Positions 49,956 to 59,893 of a DNA stretch of 64,000 nucleotides are shown here, one piece after another. A model generated the notes under the pieces. The model saw only the letters and a list, made by a program, of their open reading frames with translations. It had not been told where the DNA came from and searched no databases. The number at the start of each line of letters is the position of its first letter. Position 1 is the stretch's first letter. Origin of the DNA: a virus; IMG/VR virus record IMGVR_UViG_3300027621_000003, positions 230,915 to 294,914 of that record, one strand, 5' to 3'. A program made the position numbers and the translations under genes.

Positions 49956-50687
49956 TTAGTCTTGATTATCTATATGAACTATAACTTGATTATAATATTC
50001 AAGAAAATGTTCATTCCATAAATCCCATTTTACATCAATATTGTCTATTGAATAAACTTGATGATTTGGAAATTCTTTAAGATAGGTATCTCTAAAATGT
50101 CTGAATTCTTCAACATAGTTATGATTCTCAAGTCGTAAATGCCATTCCCCAACAATTTTTTTAACATTATTTTTAATATATCCCATATTATCATCATTGA
50201 ATATATGGTATTCCCCACCTTCACAATCTGTTTTAATAAAATCAATTTTATCAACACCAAACAAATCAACAAACGTTTTGAACGTTATCCCTTCCATTTC
50301 GGTTTCTCCACCAAAAAGTTCATCATTTTTAACAATTGAATTTTTATCGGATATACCCTTATTTATATGGGTCACGGGATTTCCAATAGTATTTTTTACT
50401 AATGTTTTAAATTCTCTATAACTTGGTTCAAAACAAAAAACATGTTTTGGTTTTTTATCTAAAATTGAATATGTAAATGGTCCGACACTCGCACCAATAT
50501 CTAATACTATATCCCCTTCTTTAACTTCAAAGAATTTCTCATAACAACTATCAACATAAATTTCTCTGGTAATAGTGTCTTTATGGAATTGTCCCATTTG
50601 TTTATTATTATCATCCCCAAGTATCCGATATACTTCATTTGTCTCATCCATCCAACCCCAATCAAAATTATCAAGTGTTTTTTTCAT
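49956..50687 (-). CDS. FkbM-family methyltransferase (243 aa)
   Basis: I start at the ATG at 50687 (MKKTLDNFDWGWMDETN); upstream in-frame codons run through the promoter palindrome. DIVLDIGASVGPFTYSIL is the SAM loop, HVFCFEPSYREFKTLVKNT the second strand and KIDFIKTDCEGGEYHIF the signature. It is transcribed divergently from the GT4-heptosyltransferase fusion. Confidence 0.87.
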   Translation of the reverse strand: MKKTLDNFDWGWMDETNEVYRILGDDNNKQMGQFHKDTITREIYVDSCYEKFFEVKEGDIVLDIGASVGPFTYSILDKKPKHVFCFEPSYREFKTLVKNTIGNPVTHINKGISDKNSIVKNDELFGGETEMEGITFKTFVDLFGVDKIDFIKTDCEGGEYHIFNDDNMGYIKNNVKKIVGEWHLRLENHNYVEEFRHFRDTYLKEFPNHQVYSIDNIDVKWDLWNEHFLEYYNQVIVHIDNQD

Positions 50688-50702
50688 ATACGTGTTTTTA
50701 TA

Positions 50703-50736
50703 ATTGAAATATAGATTATATATAGTATATTTCAAT
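50703..50736. promoter_or_regulatory. Symmetrical divergent promoter palindrome
   Basis: ATTGAAATATA (50703-50713) and its exact complement (50726-50736) flank 12 bases. On each strand the palindrome reads ATTG, 19 bases, TATATTTC, a two-mismatch version of the host consensus. The distance to the start codon is 18 bases on both sides, so it may fire symmetrically. Confidence 0.6.
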
Positions 50737-50751
50737 AAACAAAACACAATT

Positions 50752-53043
50752 ATGATGAAAATATTTGCTCACGGTTCTTATGTTGGAAACACAGGTTACA
50801 ATCAACACACAAGGGATTTTTTTAGGCATTTGTCAGAACATGCACAAATTAAATTTAGGAATTTTACTGTGGGTAACACATGGAAAGGATTTAATTCAAC
50901 CCCTCACGATAATGAACCATATATTGATGATGTAGATAAAAAATTATTATACGAACAAATTTTATGGAATGAAGACCGTACTCGTGGTAATCATAAAATG
51001 TATATTGATAATTCAAAAGAATTCTTACCCGATGTTAATATTGTTCTGTCAGAAACAAATCATCATATATTTTATGATACTTATTATGGTCCAAAAATTG
51101 CATATAATGTTTGGGAGTCAACATTACAACCCTTATCATACTTTGAAGAATTAAAGAAATTTGATGAGTTTTGGGTACCATCTAAATGGCAAAAAGAATG
51201 TACCATAAAACAAGGGTACGACCCAGAAAAAATTAAAATAGTTCCTGAGGGTGTTGATATTCATACATTTTTCCCTGAAACTGTCGAACCATTAGATGAA
51301 TACAATGACGGTAGATTTAAATTTTTATTATTTGGTCGATGGGATTATCGTAAATCAACAAAAGAAATAATTGAATGGTTTTTAAAAACATTTTCCGAAG
51401 ACGAACCAGTTGATTTGGTGGTGTCTATTGATAATATGTTTGGAGAACATTTGGACGGATTTAAAACTACTGAAGAAAGATTAGAACATTATGGTTTAAC
51501 AGATAAAAGAATTAAAATTGTACACTTTCCTAAAAGAGAAGACTATATAAAATACCTTAAAACTGGTCATGTATTTGTATCTTGCGCAAGGTCTGAAGGA
51601 TGGAATCTACCATTAATAGAATCAATGGCTTGTGGTACACCTTCAATATATTCTAATTGTTCGGGTCAATTAGAATTTGCAGAAGGTAAAGGATTTCCTG
51701 TTAATGTTTTACATGAAACACTTGCAGACGCTGATTCATATGCAAGATATAAAATGAGTGAATTACCTGGAAATTATTATGAACCTGATTTTAATGAATT
51801 ATCAAAAGTAATGAGATATGTTTATGAAAATTATGATGAGTGTAAAATAAAATCATTAAAAGAATCTGAAGAAATTAGAAATAATTTTAATTGGGAGCAT
51901 GTTGCAGAAATTGGAATCAAAACTTTAAATGATTTTATGGAAAGAAAGCCTTGGTTAAATAAAAAAATTAAAGAAAATAAAATTACCGTAACTTATTTAG
52001 ATGGTCCAAAAGTTGAAATTTCAGGTGATGAAAAAAAAGAATATTTTGTTGAATTTATTAATAAGGATACTGATAAAGTTATACATTCACAAACAATATC
52101 TAATAATATGTGGGTGGCTAGTAATAAAAAATACTACATACCTTGGGTAATTAAAATAAATGGTCAAGTTTATGATGTTTTTGATTTAAAAGATAAATCA
52201 GTAATAATTTCTTTGGAGTCAAAATCATTAGGCGATACAATAGCTTGGTCACCATATGTTGTTGAATTTCAAAAAAAACATAATTGTAAAGTTTATTTTT
52301 CAACTTTTAAAAATGAATTTTTTGAAGATTTAGAGTCTTATAAAAATATTGAATTTATAAAACCTGGCGATTCTCGTAATTGTTACTCCGTTTATAGAAT
52401 TGGTTGGTTTAAAAAAGATAACACTTGGGAAAATTTTGATAATCACCCAAATCAACCTAATCTGATTCCACTACAACAAACGGCATCAGATATTCTTGGT
52501 TTAGAATTTAAAGAATTAAATTTTGGTATTAATTTTAAAAAGAAAGATAGACCAATTAAAAACAAATATGTTGTGTTTGGTCCAAATGCAACTGCGGGTT
52601 GTAAAGAATGGGATTATAATAATTGGGTATCATTGTCTAAATTAATCAAAGAACTTGGTTATGACGTTGTTACATTAACTCAACACCCGTATAACATAGA
52701 AGGTGTTATTAATGTTTGGGGGGAACCTTTAGATGAGGTAGCTAATTATTTATATCACGCAGAAACATTTATTGGGTTAGGTTCAGGTCTATCTTGGTTT
52801 AATTGGGGTTTAGGTAAACACACATATATGATTAATGGTTTTGCTAAATCAGAACACGAATTTACTTCAAATGTAACAAGAGTATATAATGAGGGTGTTT
52901 GTATTTTTTGTTGGAATGACGAAGTGTTTGTTTTTGATAGTGGTGATTGGGATTGGTGTCCTGTTTATAAAGGAACTAAAAAACAACATATTTGTCAAAA
53001 ATCAATAACACCACTAAAAGTTTTTAACATTTTAAATTTATGA
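50752..53043 (+). CDS. GT4 glycosyltransferase fused to BAHT-like heptosyltransferase
   Basis: 763 aa from the ATG at 50752. Residues of about 100-400 are a GT4 domain (FKFLLFGRWDYRKSTKEII, then ARSEGWNLPLIESMACGTPS, the E-x7-E region). From about residue 440 a second domain reads like autotransporter heptosyltransferases (TibC/Aah): SKSLGDTIAWSPYVVEFQKK, PLQQTASDILGLEFKELN, and a CxxC-x15-C-x11-C motif (VCIFCWND, DWDWCPVYKGT, ICQKSITP) like their iron site. It probably adds two kinds of sugar. Confidence 0.8.
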   Translation: MMKIFAHGSYVGNTGYNQHTRDFFRHLSEHAQIKFRNFTVGNTWKGFNSTPHDNEPYIDDVDKKLLYEQILWNEDRTRGNHKMYIDNSKEFLPDVNIVLSETNHHIFYDTYYGPKIAYNVWESTLQPLSYFEELKKFDEFWVPSKWQKECTIKQGYDPEKIKIVPEGVDIHTFFPETVEPLDEYNDGRFKFLLFGRWDYRKSTKEIIEWFLKTFSEDEPVDLVVSIDNMFGEHLDGFKTTEERLEHYGLTDKRIKIVHFPKREDYIKYLKTGHVFVSCARSEGWNLPLIESMACGTPSIYSNCSGQLEFAEGKGFPVNVLHETLADADSYARYKMSELPGNYYEPDFNELSKVMRYVYENYDECKIKSLKESEEIRNNFNWEHVAEIGIKTLNDFMERKPWLNKKIKENKITVTYLDGPKVEISGDEKKEYFVEFINKDTDKVIHSQTISNNMWVASNKKYYIPWVIKINGQVYDVFDLKDKSVIISLESKSLGDTIAWSPYVVEFQKKHNCKVYFSTFKNEFFEDLESYKNIEFIKPGDSRNCYSVYRIGWFKKDNTWENFDNHPNQPNLIPLQQTASDILGLEFKELNFGINFKKKDRPIKNKYVVFGPNATAGCKEWDYNNWVSLSKLIKELGYDVVTLTQHPYNIEGVINVWGEPLDEVANYLYHAETFIGLGSGLSWFNWGLGKHTYMINGFAKSEHEFTSNVTRVYNEGVCIFCWNDEVFVFDSGDWDWCPVYKGTKKQHICQKSITPLKVFNILNL

Positions 53044-53936
53044 AAAATTGTTTAATCACTTTTAATGACGCATCAACTGGTTTAGGTGATGTAATCGCAT
53101 TAATGCCATATTTAGATAAATTTAGAGTATCCCAAAACCTTGAAATTTATTTTAAAGTAAAGAATATTTTTTTTTCTGAATTATTTAAAAAGACATTTCC
53201 TGAAATAATTTTTATAGATGAAACTGATAATAAAAATTACGACAAAGAAATCATACTTAAACATAAATGGGATAAACCTCTTCAACAAGTTTTTGCTGAA
53301 CAATTAGGATTTATCAATTCTGAATATATTAGACCAAAAGTTGATGATGTTTTAACAGATAGAACTATTAAAAATAAATATATTGTGATTAGTATACAAT
53401 CTACATCCCAACTTAAATATTGGAACCATGTAAATGGTAAACAAGAACAACTCACCTCTAAGAATTGGGATATATTATGTAAAATGTTACGAAAATCAGG
53501 ATATACCCCAATATGTGTTGATAATTATGAAAGTTTTGGAATTCCTAATTTTAGAAATTATGTACCAAAAAGTTGTGTAAAAAAATTAGGTTTACCATTA
53601 AAAGATGTTATGGAAATTATAAAACATTGCGAATTCTTTATTGGATTGTCATCAGGTATTTCTTGGTTAGCACATGCTATGAACAAACCTGTTGCTATGA
53701 TTTCAAATTTTACAGAAGATTGGCACGAATTTGATTTAAATATAAATGATTATAAAAGAATAATAAATAAAAGTGTATGTCATGGTTGTTGGAATATTGT
53801 TGGTAAAGAATTTGATTTTGAATACGATGATTGGTATTGGTGTCCCAAGCATAAGGACACACCAAGGCAATTTGAATGTCATACATCAATAACACCTGAA
53901 ATGGTATATGAAGAAATTAAAGATTGGTTATTATGA
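53040..53936 (+). CDS. BAHT-like (TibC-type) glycosyltransferase
   Basis: 298 aa. GLGDVIALMPYLDKFRV starts a GT9/heptosyltransferase-like fold; GLSSGISWLAHAMNKPVAMI is the donor-side segment. The C terminus carries CxxC-x17-C-x11-C (VCHGCWNIV, WYWCPKHKDTPRQFE, CHTSITPEMVYE), matching the cysteine iron-binding pattern of autotransporter heptosyltransferases. It overlaps the previous gene's stop (ATGA), so the two act together. BAHT enzymes modify Ser residues of autotransporters. Confidence 0.8.
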   Translation: MKNCLITFNDASTGLGDVIALMPYLDKFRVSQNLEIYFKVKNIFFSELFKKTFPEIIFIDETDNKNYDKEIILKHKWDKPLQQVFAEQLGFINSEYIRPKVDDVLTDRTIKNKYIVISIQSTSQLKYWNHVNGKQEQLTSKNWDILCKMLRKSGYTPICVDNYESFGIPNFRNYVPKSCVKKLGLPLKDVMEIIKHCEFFIGLSSGISWLAHAMNKPVAMISNFTEDWHEFDLNINDYKRIINKSVCHGCWNIVGKEFDFEYDDWYWCPKHKDTPRQFECHTSITPEMVYEEIKDWLL

Positions 53937-54310
53937 ATATAGAAGTATCACACGGGGAGATTGTTGATAAGTTAACAATCCTTCAAATTAAAAAAGAAAA
54001 CATTACTGACCCAATTAAATTGGATAATATTGTAAAAGAATATAACTATCTTTTATCTGTAGTTGAGAATGATTTGGGAATTTCAACTGAATCTCCTGAG
54101 TATTTGGAACTATTATCTATTAACAAAGAACTTTGGGTTATTGAAGATGATATTAGAGATAAAGAAAGAGTTAAAGAATTTGATGAGGATTTTGTTAAAT
54201 TGGCACGTTCGGTTTATTACACAAACGATGTTCGTGCTAAAATTAAAAAAGAAATTAATTTGAAATATTCTTCAGGATTTGTTGAAGAAAAATCATACCA
54301 ATCTTACTGA
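53933..54310 (+). CDS. DUF6165-like protein
   Basis: 125 aa from the ATG at 53933, in ATGA overlap with the previous stop; an in-frame ATG three codons earlier is possible. IEVSHGEIVDKLTILQIKKE matches the I-x-x-S-x-GELIDKITILEIK start of the DUF6165 family as I recall it, which often accompanies glycosyltransferase genes. The rest is helical. Function unknown. Confidence 0.7.
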   Translation: MNIEVSHGEIVDKLTILQIKKENITDPIKLDNIVKEYNYLLSVVENDLGISTESPEYLELLSINKELWVIEDDIRDKERVKEFDEDFVKLARSVYYTNDVRAKIKKEINLKYSSGFVEEKSYQSY

Positions 54311-55537
54311 TAGTTCTTTTGATTGTAGGATGTTATCCTCAATAGAACAATAAGTCCAAGAACCATATCTACCAATAGAAAATAACCCATTAGGGTTATT
54401 TTTTTTGCCCCAACTACTATAAACTTCTTTTGATTCTTTGGTAATATGAACATAGGCAGGATTCATAACAATCATTTGGTGGTCTACTAAATTATGGTCA
54501 TTTATAACCCCCACCCTTGATAAATCTTCTAATATCTTATTCAACAAATCCTCCTCAATAACTCTGTCAGTTTTATCCAAACCAATCTCAACGTACAAAC
54601 TCATTTTATCTGTACCGAAGATATTGTTATAGAATCCAACTCTATAGAATATTTCATCATTAGGATAATACACCCAATTTGAACTGATGTCAGTTGGTTT
54701 ATCAAACCCTAAGTTAAATACAACTACTTTGTTTGATGAAAGGTTATCAACCTTCTCACCTGTAAGTTTCATAAAGGTATCAAACGGCATTGTATTCACC
54801 AATTTATTAAACTTGATATATCCGTTATTTGTTTGAGCAATTTTGTTTTCAAGGTCAATACTGATGATTTCAGTATCCAATAAAATATTATCTTGGTTTA
54901 CTCGTTTGAGTAATGACTTAACAAATTCAACACTACCACCTGTTGGGTATATGAATGTGTCATTATAAGATTCAGACTTGTTTTTGTTTTTGAGTTGAGT
55001 TAATAAGTCATCAAAGTTTGTGGGTTTTGGAAAGAACCTTCCCATTGCATCATAATCCAAATTATTCAAATCACAAGCATATAACTTTTGATTATAAGGT
55101 ATGATGAACTTATTACAAATTGACTCTCCTAGCGTGTTTTTAACAAAGTCTGTGAATGTATTAACCTCACCATTTCCAGTGTTCCTCAGGTCATATAAAC
55201 ACTCAACAAACTCATCTGTTGGTAATTGGTCTATGTTGTTTTGAAATGGAAAATCTATGTATCGGTCTTTATAATATATGTGACTTCTTTTATTAACTGT
55301 AACCACGTCACACTCAATATTCTCTAATACATAATCTTTAATTTCTTGATTGTTAAAGTGAAAGAAGTGACCAGAATAATCCCATACAAAACCATTTCTA
55401 ATTGTTGTTTTGCAATATCCCCCAACCTCAAAATCCTTTTCAACAATTAAATAATTATCCGTATCCAAAAAGGATGCTAATGAAAGTCCTGTTATACCAG
55501 CACCAATAATTAATATGTCACAATTTGTTTGATTCAT
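54293..55537 (-). CDS. UDP-galactopyranose-mutase-like FAD enzyme
   Basis: 414 aa. DILIIGAGITGLSLASFLD is the FAD dinucleotide fold, VGGYCKTTIRNGFVWDYSGH the FAD-contact loop, YIDFPFQNNIDQL the second motif, and FIIPYNQKLYACDLNNLDYD and RYGSWTYCSIEDNI later substrate and C-terminal FAD motifs. This fits UDP-galactopyranose mutases and related sugar flavoenzymes. It could supply a furanose sugar, but other flavin oxidoreductases share the fold. Confidence 0.75.
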   Translation of the reverse strand: MNQTNCDILIIGAGITGLSLASFLDTDNYLIVEKDFEVGGYCKTTIRNGFVWDYSGHFFHFNNQEIKDYVLENIECDVVTVNKRSHIYYKDRYIDFPFQNNIDQLPTDEFVECLYDLRNTGNGEVNTFTDFVKNTLGESICNKFIIPYNQKLYACDLNNLDYDAMGRFFPKPTNFDDLLTQLKNKNKSESYNDTFIYPTGGSVEFVKSLLKRVNQDNILLDTEIISIDLENKIAQTNNGYIKFNKLVNTMPFDTFMKLTGEKVDNLSSNKVVVFNLGFDKPTDISSNWVYYPNDEIFYRVGFYNNIFGTDKMSLYVEIGLDKTDRVIEEDLLNKILEDLSRVGVINDHNLVDHQMIVMNPAYVHITKESKEVYSSWGKKNNPNGLFSIGRYGSWTYCSIEDNILQSKELSVRLV

Positions 55538-56088
55538 TAATCTTTATAATATGTCCCAAGTTCTCTACCGTGAATATCTTTTGTTCTTTCAAATCTTGGA
55601 TTACCAATTAAGAACATAAATCTCTCATGACTAAAAGTTTCAACATCATGAACAATTAACATTCCGTTATCTTTAACTTTATAGAACCAAAATGCAACCA
55701 ATTCAGGAATTACCTCTTCAAAGTGATATGAGTCGTGGAATACAACATCATATTTTGTTTCATTGTTTAATGCGTAAAGTCCTTCTTGGACAATCCAATT
55801 AACATTAAAATCTTTACACAAAGTTTCTCGTTTATCTTTAAACCCTTTGTGTCCGTCATTATCATATGATGTAACATCAAGTCCTGCCAAACATAATGAA
55901 AATGTTCCATGTCCACCCAAACTACCAACCTCACATGCTGTTCCACCTTTATATATTTTTGACTTCAAATAAATCTCTTTAATGTGAGAAACATCTGTTG
56001 TATTAACAACCGAATAATCAAGTTGTTCTATCTTTAGTAGATTCATCGCATCTTGTGCGGTTAAAAAATCATTTCCGTTAAAACTCAT
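55537..56088 (-). CDS. Class I SAM methyltransferase (Methyltransf_24-like)
   Basis: I start at the ATG at 56088 (MSFNGNDFLTAQDAMNLL). ACEVGSLGGHGTFSLCLAG is the SAM-binding loop and DVTSYDNDGHKGF the second strand; DVVFHDSYHFEEVIPEL and LIVHDVETFSHERF follow the Methyltransf_24 layout. It may act on a sugar or protein. The stop meets the flavoenzyme start in a one-base overlap. Confidence 0.75.
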   Translation of the reverse strand: MSFNGNDFLTAQDAMNLLKIEQLDYSVVNTTDVSHIKEIYLKSKIYKGGTACEVGSLGGHGTFSLCLAGLDVTSYDNDGHKGFKDKRETLCKDFNVNWIVQEGLYALNNETKYDVVFHDSYHFEEVIPELVAFWFYKVKDNGMLIVHDVETFSHERFMFLIGNPRFERTKDIHGRELGTYYKD

Positions 56089-56158
56089 AACATAATAATA
56101 TACAATATTTAAAAATAACAAATAGACATTTTTTTGTTTTAAACTAACATTAATAATA

Positions 56159-56776
56159 ATGAGTATCTACATCATAACCCCCTGTAGTAGGGTTGAACAT
56201 CTTGAAACAATTTCTAAAACAATACCTAATGAATGTATTTGGGTTATTGTTTATGACTCAAACCATAATGACAAAATCCTACCTTATGGTGATATAATTT
56301 TAAGACCAAAAAATGTAAGTGGTAATTATGGTAAGCCTCATATAAATTATGCTTTGGATAATTTAAAATTGACATATTCAGATTGGGTCTATGTCTTAGA
56401 TGATGATAATATTATTCACCCTGAATGGTATGAAAATGTACAATCATTGTGTAATGATTATTATAATGTTTTAAGTTGGGGTCAGTTGTGGAATGATGAC
56501 ACAATGAGATTAAGACCCACTAAACATATGGTGTTCAGAGCTATGGACCAAGCAAGTTATATGTGGAGATATGGATTTCACCCAACCGTTAGATTTGATG
56601 AATCATATTTTGGTGATGGTACGTTTGCAGAAAAATTAGGACAAAACTCCCATTGTATTAACAAGTATCTTAGTTATTACAATTATCTATCTTTGGAATC
56701 TTTCACAAATGAAGAAAAATTAGAATTTGATAGGGGAGTTTTATCTTACTTATCAAGTAAAAACATTTTTATTTAG
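56159..56776 (+). CDS. GT2-like glycosyltransferase (205 aa)
   Basis: MSIYIITPCSRVEHLETISK starts a GT-A fold and WVYVLDDDNIIHPEWYENV carries the D-x-D motif. The protein is short for a GT2 and may be a minimal form. It is on the plus strand, divergent from the methyltransferase, and its stop overlaps the convergent dioxygenase fusion by four bases. Confidence 0.75.
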   Translation: MSIYIITPCSRVEHLETISKTIPNECIWVIVYDSNHNDKILPYGDIILRPKNVSGNYGKPHINYALDNLKLTYSDWVYVLDDDNIIHPEWYENVQSLCNDYYNVLSWGQLWNDDTMRLRPTKHMVFRAMDQASYMWRYGFHPTVRFDESYFGDGTFAEKLGQNSHCINKYLSYYNYLSLESFTNEEKLEFDRGVLSYLSSKNIFI

Positions 56777-58635
56777 TCGTGTTTAATCCCTAAATTATCT
56801 TGGAAATGTTTTTGATTAGTCAACAATCTTTCTTTTTGACTTTCAAATCTAAAATCATTTAATATTTGCAACAAATATTGATAACCTTCTTCAAATCTTT
56901 TTGTCCAAAAACAAGATACTGATAACTCATCATTATTATAATCTCCATACATATTTTCTTGGATGAATAAAATGTATTTTTCTTTTACATTATTAATGTT
57001 TTTGGATTTTGCGGTTTTTAAATACGAATACCCCTTTTCAAACTCACCGATTAAATTACAATATTTTCCAATATGAAAATGTGGTTCCGCTCTATCATTA
57101 CATAACTTTATTGCCACTAACATTTCAGTTTCAATTTTACTTAAATCATAATTAAGTTTCATCATACAAAGAGCAATCCTCATTTGTGATTCAAAAATCT
57201 CTTCAATCCACCCATCATTTAATTTTGTATATAATCGGTACCATTTAATTGCCTCGTCATACATTTCAGAATCTTGATAACTTTGAGCTGTGTAAAAAAC
57301 TGACCTACTATTTAAATTATCTGGGTCCGATAATAAAGTATCAAAAAATTGTTTTTTTAATTTTTCAGCATCATATAAGAATTTATTTGGGTCAAAAGCT
57401 CTTGAACCAATACCTTCTCCTGATACATAATGATTTCTATTTGTAATATCTTTTGTGATAAAAATTCCTTTTTCTTCACATTTAATAGTTGTATGTGCAA
57501 CACCACAAAATCTCCATGTTAATCTGTTATTAAAAATTATTAGAGCTTTCCATTTTATATCACCACGAGTTACGTTCATATAATAAGCATCTTGACCAAT
57601 GTCATCTTTGGTAAACTCTAAACCATTAACCAATAAATCATCAGCATCCAAATGTAAAACATAATCAGCTTTATCTTTAGCCCGTTTCATCATTAAAGTT
57701 TTATTGTGGTCAAATCCAACCCACTTATCAATGTGTAATTCACCAGGTATTCCTTTTTCTTCAAAGAAATTTTTGACAATCTCACACGTCCTATCAGTTG
57801 AGCCTGTATCACACACAACCCAATAGTCAATATGTTTATAAACAGATTCTAATGTGTTCTGAATACAATGTTCTTCATTTTTACACATAGTTGCAAAACA
57901 CATGGTTGGTCCATCTTTTTTGATTTCAACAGGTTCGTTTTTCCAAACTGCGGATGTAACACTATTTTCTTCAGTATCAGGATTTTCTTTAGTATAGTAA
58001 TATAATGCCAATGAAATCCTTGACATACCATTAGGTGTATTCAAGGGATGTGGATGACCGTGATATGTGTCAGCTTCAGTATTGAAAATAACTACACGGT
58101 TAAATAAGGGTTGAATATCTTGAACCATTGTTGTCATATCTTTATCCCATAATTGTAATGAACCACCCCATTCTTTATTCCAATCTTTATTAAGATATAC
58201 TAATAGATTTATTCTTCTGTAATTATTAGTTACCGCATGTTTTCTTGAGTCGGCATGAATTGATAATTTACCACCTGATTCAATCTTATGCATCCCACCA
58301 CCTAATAATGTTGGGTCGGCAATTAAACCTTCAATCCCTGTTAATTTTTCTAACATACTAATAACATCAGGTGAATTAAAATAATTCAATATTAATTTGG
58401 TGTTAATTGGTAATGTTGTATCCCCATCATTGTTCCAAGGCGAAAAGAATTTTTTAACTTGATGGTCTTTTGAATAATCACTATTATCCCAACCCCAATT
58501 ATTGTGGTTTCTAAAATCATCAATAACACCATTCAACAATGATGGTGGTAAAAAATTATCAACAACCATGTGTGGAAATGGTTGTGCTTGTCTATACTCG
58601 TTAATTTCTTTTTCGGTTACTGTAAAATTTATCAT
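56773..58635 (-). CDS. 2OG-Fe(II) dioxygenase fused to GT2 glycosyltransferase and TPR
   Basis: 620 aa. Residues 1-220: a prolyl-4-hydroxylase-like dioxygenase with Fe ligands H127-x-D129 (KLSIHADSRKH) and a distal His near 192-196 (TYHGHPHPL), then R206 for 2-oxoglutarate. Residues of about 245-420: a GT2 domain (FATMCKNEEHCIQNTLESV, VVCDTGSTDRTCEIV, LHLDADDLL). The last part has TPR-like helices. The fusion parallels lysyl-hydroxylase/glucosyltransferase enzymes such as mimivirus L230, suggesting hydroxylation then glycosylation of a protein. Confidence 0.8.
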   Translation of the reverse strand: MINFTVTEKEINEYRQAQPFPHMVVDNFLPPSLLNGVIDDFRNHNNWGWDNSDYSKDHQVKKFFSPWNNDGDTTLPINTKLILNYFNSPDVISMLEKLTGIEGLIADPTLLGGGMHKIESGGKLSIHADSRKHAVTNNYRRINLLVYLNKDWNKEWGGSLQLWDKDMTTMVQDIQPLFNRVVIFNTEADTYHGHPHPLNTPNGMSRISLALYYYTKENPDTEENSVTSAVWKNEPVEIKKDGPTMCFATMCKNEEHCIQNTLESVYKHIDYWVVCDTGSTDRTCEIVKNFFEEKGIPGELHIDKWVGFDHNKTLMMKRAKDKADYVLHLDADDLLVNGLEFTKDDIGQDAYYMNVTRGDIKWKALIIFNNRLTWRFCGVAHTTIKCEEKGIFITKDITNRNHYVSGEGIGSRAFDPNKFLYDAEKLKKQFFDTLLSDPDNLNSRSVFYTAQSYQDSEMYDEAIKWYRLYTKLNDGWIEEIFESQMRIALCMMKLNYDLSKIETEMLVAIKLCNDRAEPHFHIGKYCNLIGEFEKGYSYLKTAKSKNINNVKEKYILFIQENMYGDYNNDELSVSCFWTKRFEEGYQYLLQILNDFRFESQKERLLTNQKHFQDNLGIKHD

Positions 58636-58640
58636 AAGTT

Positions 58641-59888
58641 TTATTTATAAATGTAGTTTAATATTTCTTCTTCACTATGAAATTTCCTAATAAAAATGTG
58701 GTTTTGAAATTTTTGTGAACAATTCTCATCTTCAACCCAATTCCAATCATGTTTACCCATTTCTATTATTTTTTCATGTATTTGTTTATCGTAATAATCT
58801 CTAATTAATCTTGCTCTTCGGTTTATATCAATTGAGTTATTATCAACAGTAGTGTTTTTATTATTATATTGTATGTATAATACTTTTTTTACATGAATTA
58901 TTTTTGTATTAAGAAATGTCCTTATAATTAATTCCAAATCATCAGCAATTGGTGTATTTTTATTATGTCCACCAATTTCAAGATATTTTTTTCTTTCCCA
59001 CATTCTTACGTGGTCAGGCATACTAATATTGAATCTAATAGTTAACGGATTTATATCAGGGTACCAATGAGCAATTAAATCTTTACCATCAACATTTGTC
59101 CAACTATGACCAGCATATCCAAAATCAAAGTAATTATCATATCTTCCATACCAATCACCTGAAACATTATTGTCATACGTTCTCATATTACCATCCTCAT
59201 ACATTTCACACACATCACTATAAAGAAATCCGGCATCAGGATATTGTAAAATTGCATCATTTGATATTTCTAAACATTGTGATGTTAAAACATCATCATG
59301 GTCTAATTCAACTAACCAATCTCCATCACATAACATAGCAACCCTATTTTTAGCCAATCCAATATTACCACCACTTAATGGATATATTCTATGTGGTTTA
59401 ACACGATAATCTTTATCTTTGAGACCCATTAAAATGTTCCAAGTATTGTCATCAGGTGAATCATCAACAATAACCCATTCCCAATCAGTAAAAGTTTGAT
59501 TTACAATACTTTCATAAGTTCTTAAAATTCTTTCACCCGTATTGTAAGTTGGTGTGAATATTGAAAATTTTGGTCTTATATTTTGACAATTAATAAAAGT
59601 TCCTTGTTTAACAACAACATTAGCCAATTCAATATCACCAATAATATTATCATAATGAATATATTTTGAATTTAATATTTTATCATTAATTGTTATTTTT
59701 TTACCAAACGAAATTATTAAATCGGGCAAGTACTTTGAATAATCTTGGATTAGATTCTCAATATTTTCCAATGAATAAATTGTAACATATTCCAATAAAT
59801 TTTCCTCACAATAAATGTGTGATTGCAATTCATTAATACCTTTTCTATCCCAATTGTATATAATTGCACTGGGTTTTTTTGTTCTCAT
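58641..59888 (-). CDS. GT2 glycosyltransferase with N-terminal extension (415 aa)
   Basis: After about 110 residues of unknown sequence, FSIFTPTYNTGERILRTYES, WVIVDDSPDDNTWNILM and WLVELDHDDVLTSQCLEIS form a textbook GT2 domain with D-x-D. A later IADDLELIIRTFL segment is the acid/helix region. Donor unknown. It sits next to the dioxygenase genes, in line with a shared acceptor. Confidence 0.85.
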   Translation of the reverse strand: MRTKKPSAIIYNWDRKGINELQSHIYCEENLLEYVTIYSLENIENLIQDYSKYLPDLIISFGKKITINDKILNSKYIHYDNIIGDIELANVVVKQGTFINCQNIRPKFSIFTPTYNTGERILRTYESIVNQTFTDWEWVIVDDSPDDNTWNILMGLKDKDYRVKPHRIYPLSGGNIGLAKNRVAMLCDGDWLVELDHDDVLTSQCLEISNDAILQYPDAGFLYSDVCEMYEDGNMRTYDNNVSGDWYGRYDNYFDFGYAGHSWTNVDGKDLIAHWYPDINPLTIRFNISMPDHVRMWERKKYLEIGGHNKNTPIADDLELIIRTFLNTKIIHVKKVLYIQYNNKNTTVDNNSIDINRRARLIRDYYDKQIHEKIIEMGKHDWNWVEDENCSQKFQNHIFIRKFHSEEEILNYIYK

Positions 59889-59893
59889 AAAAA

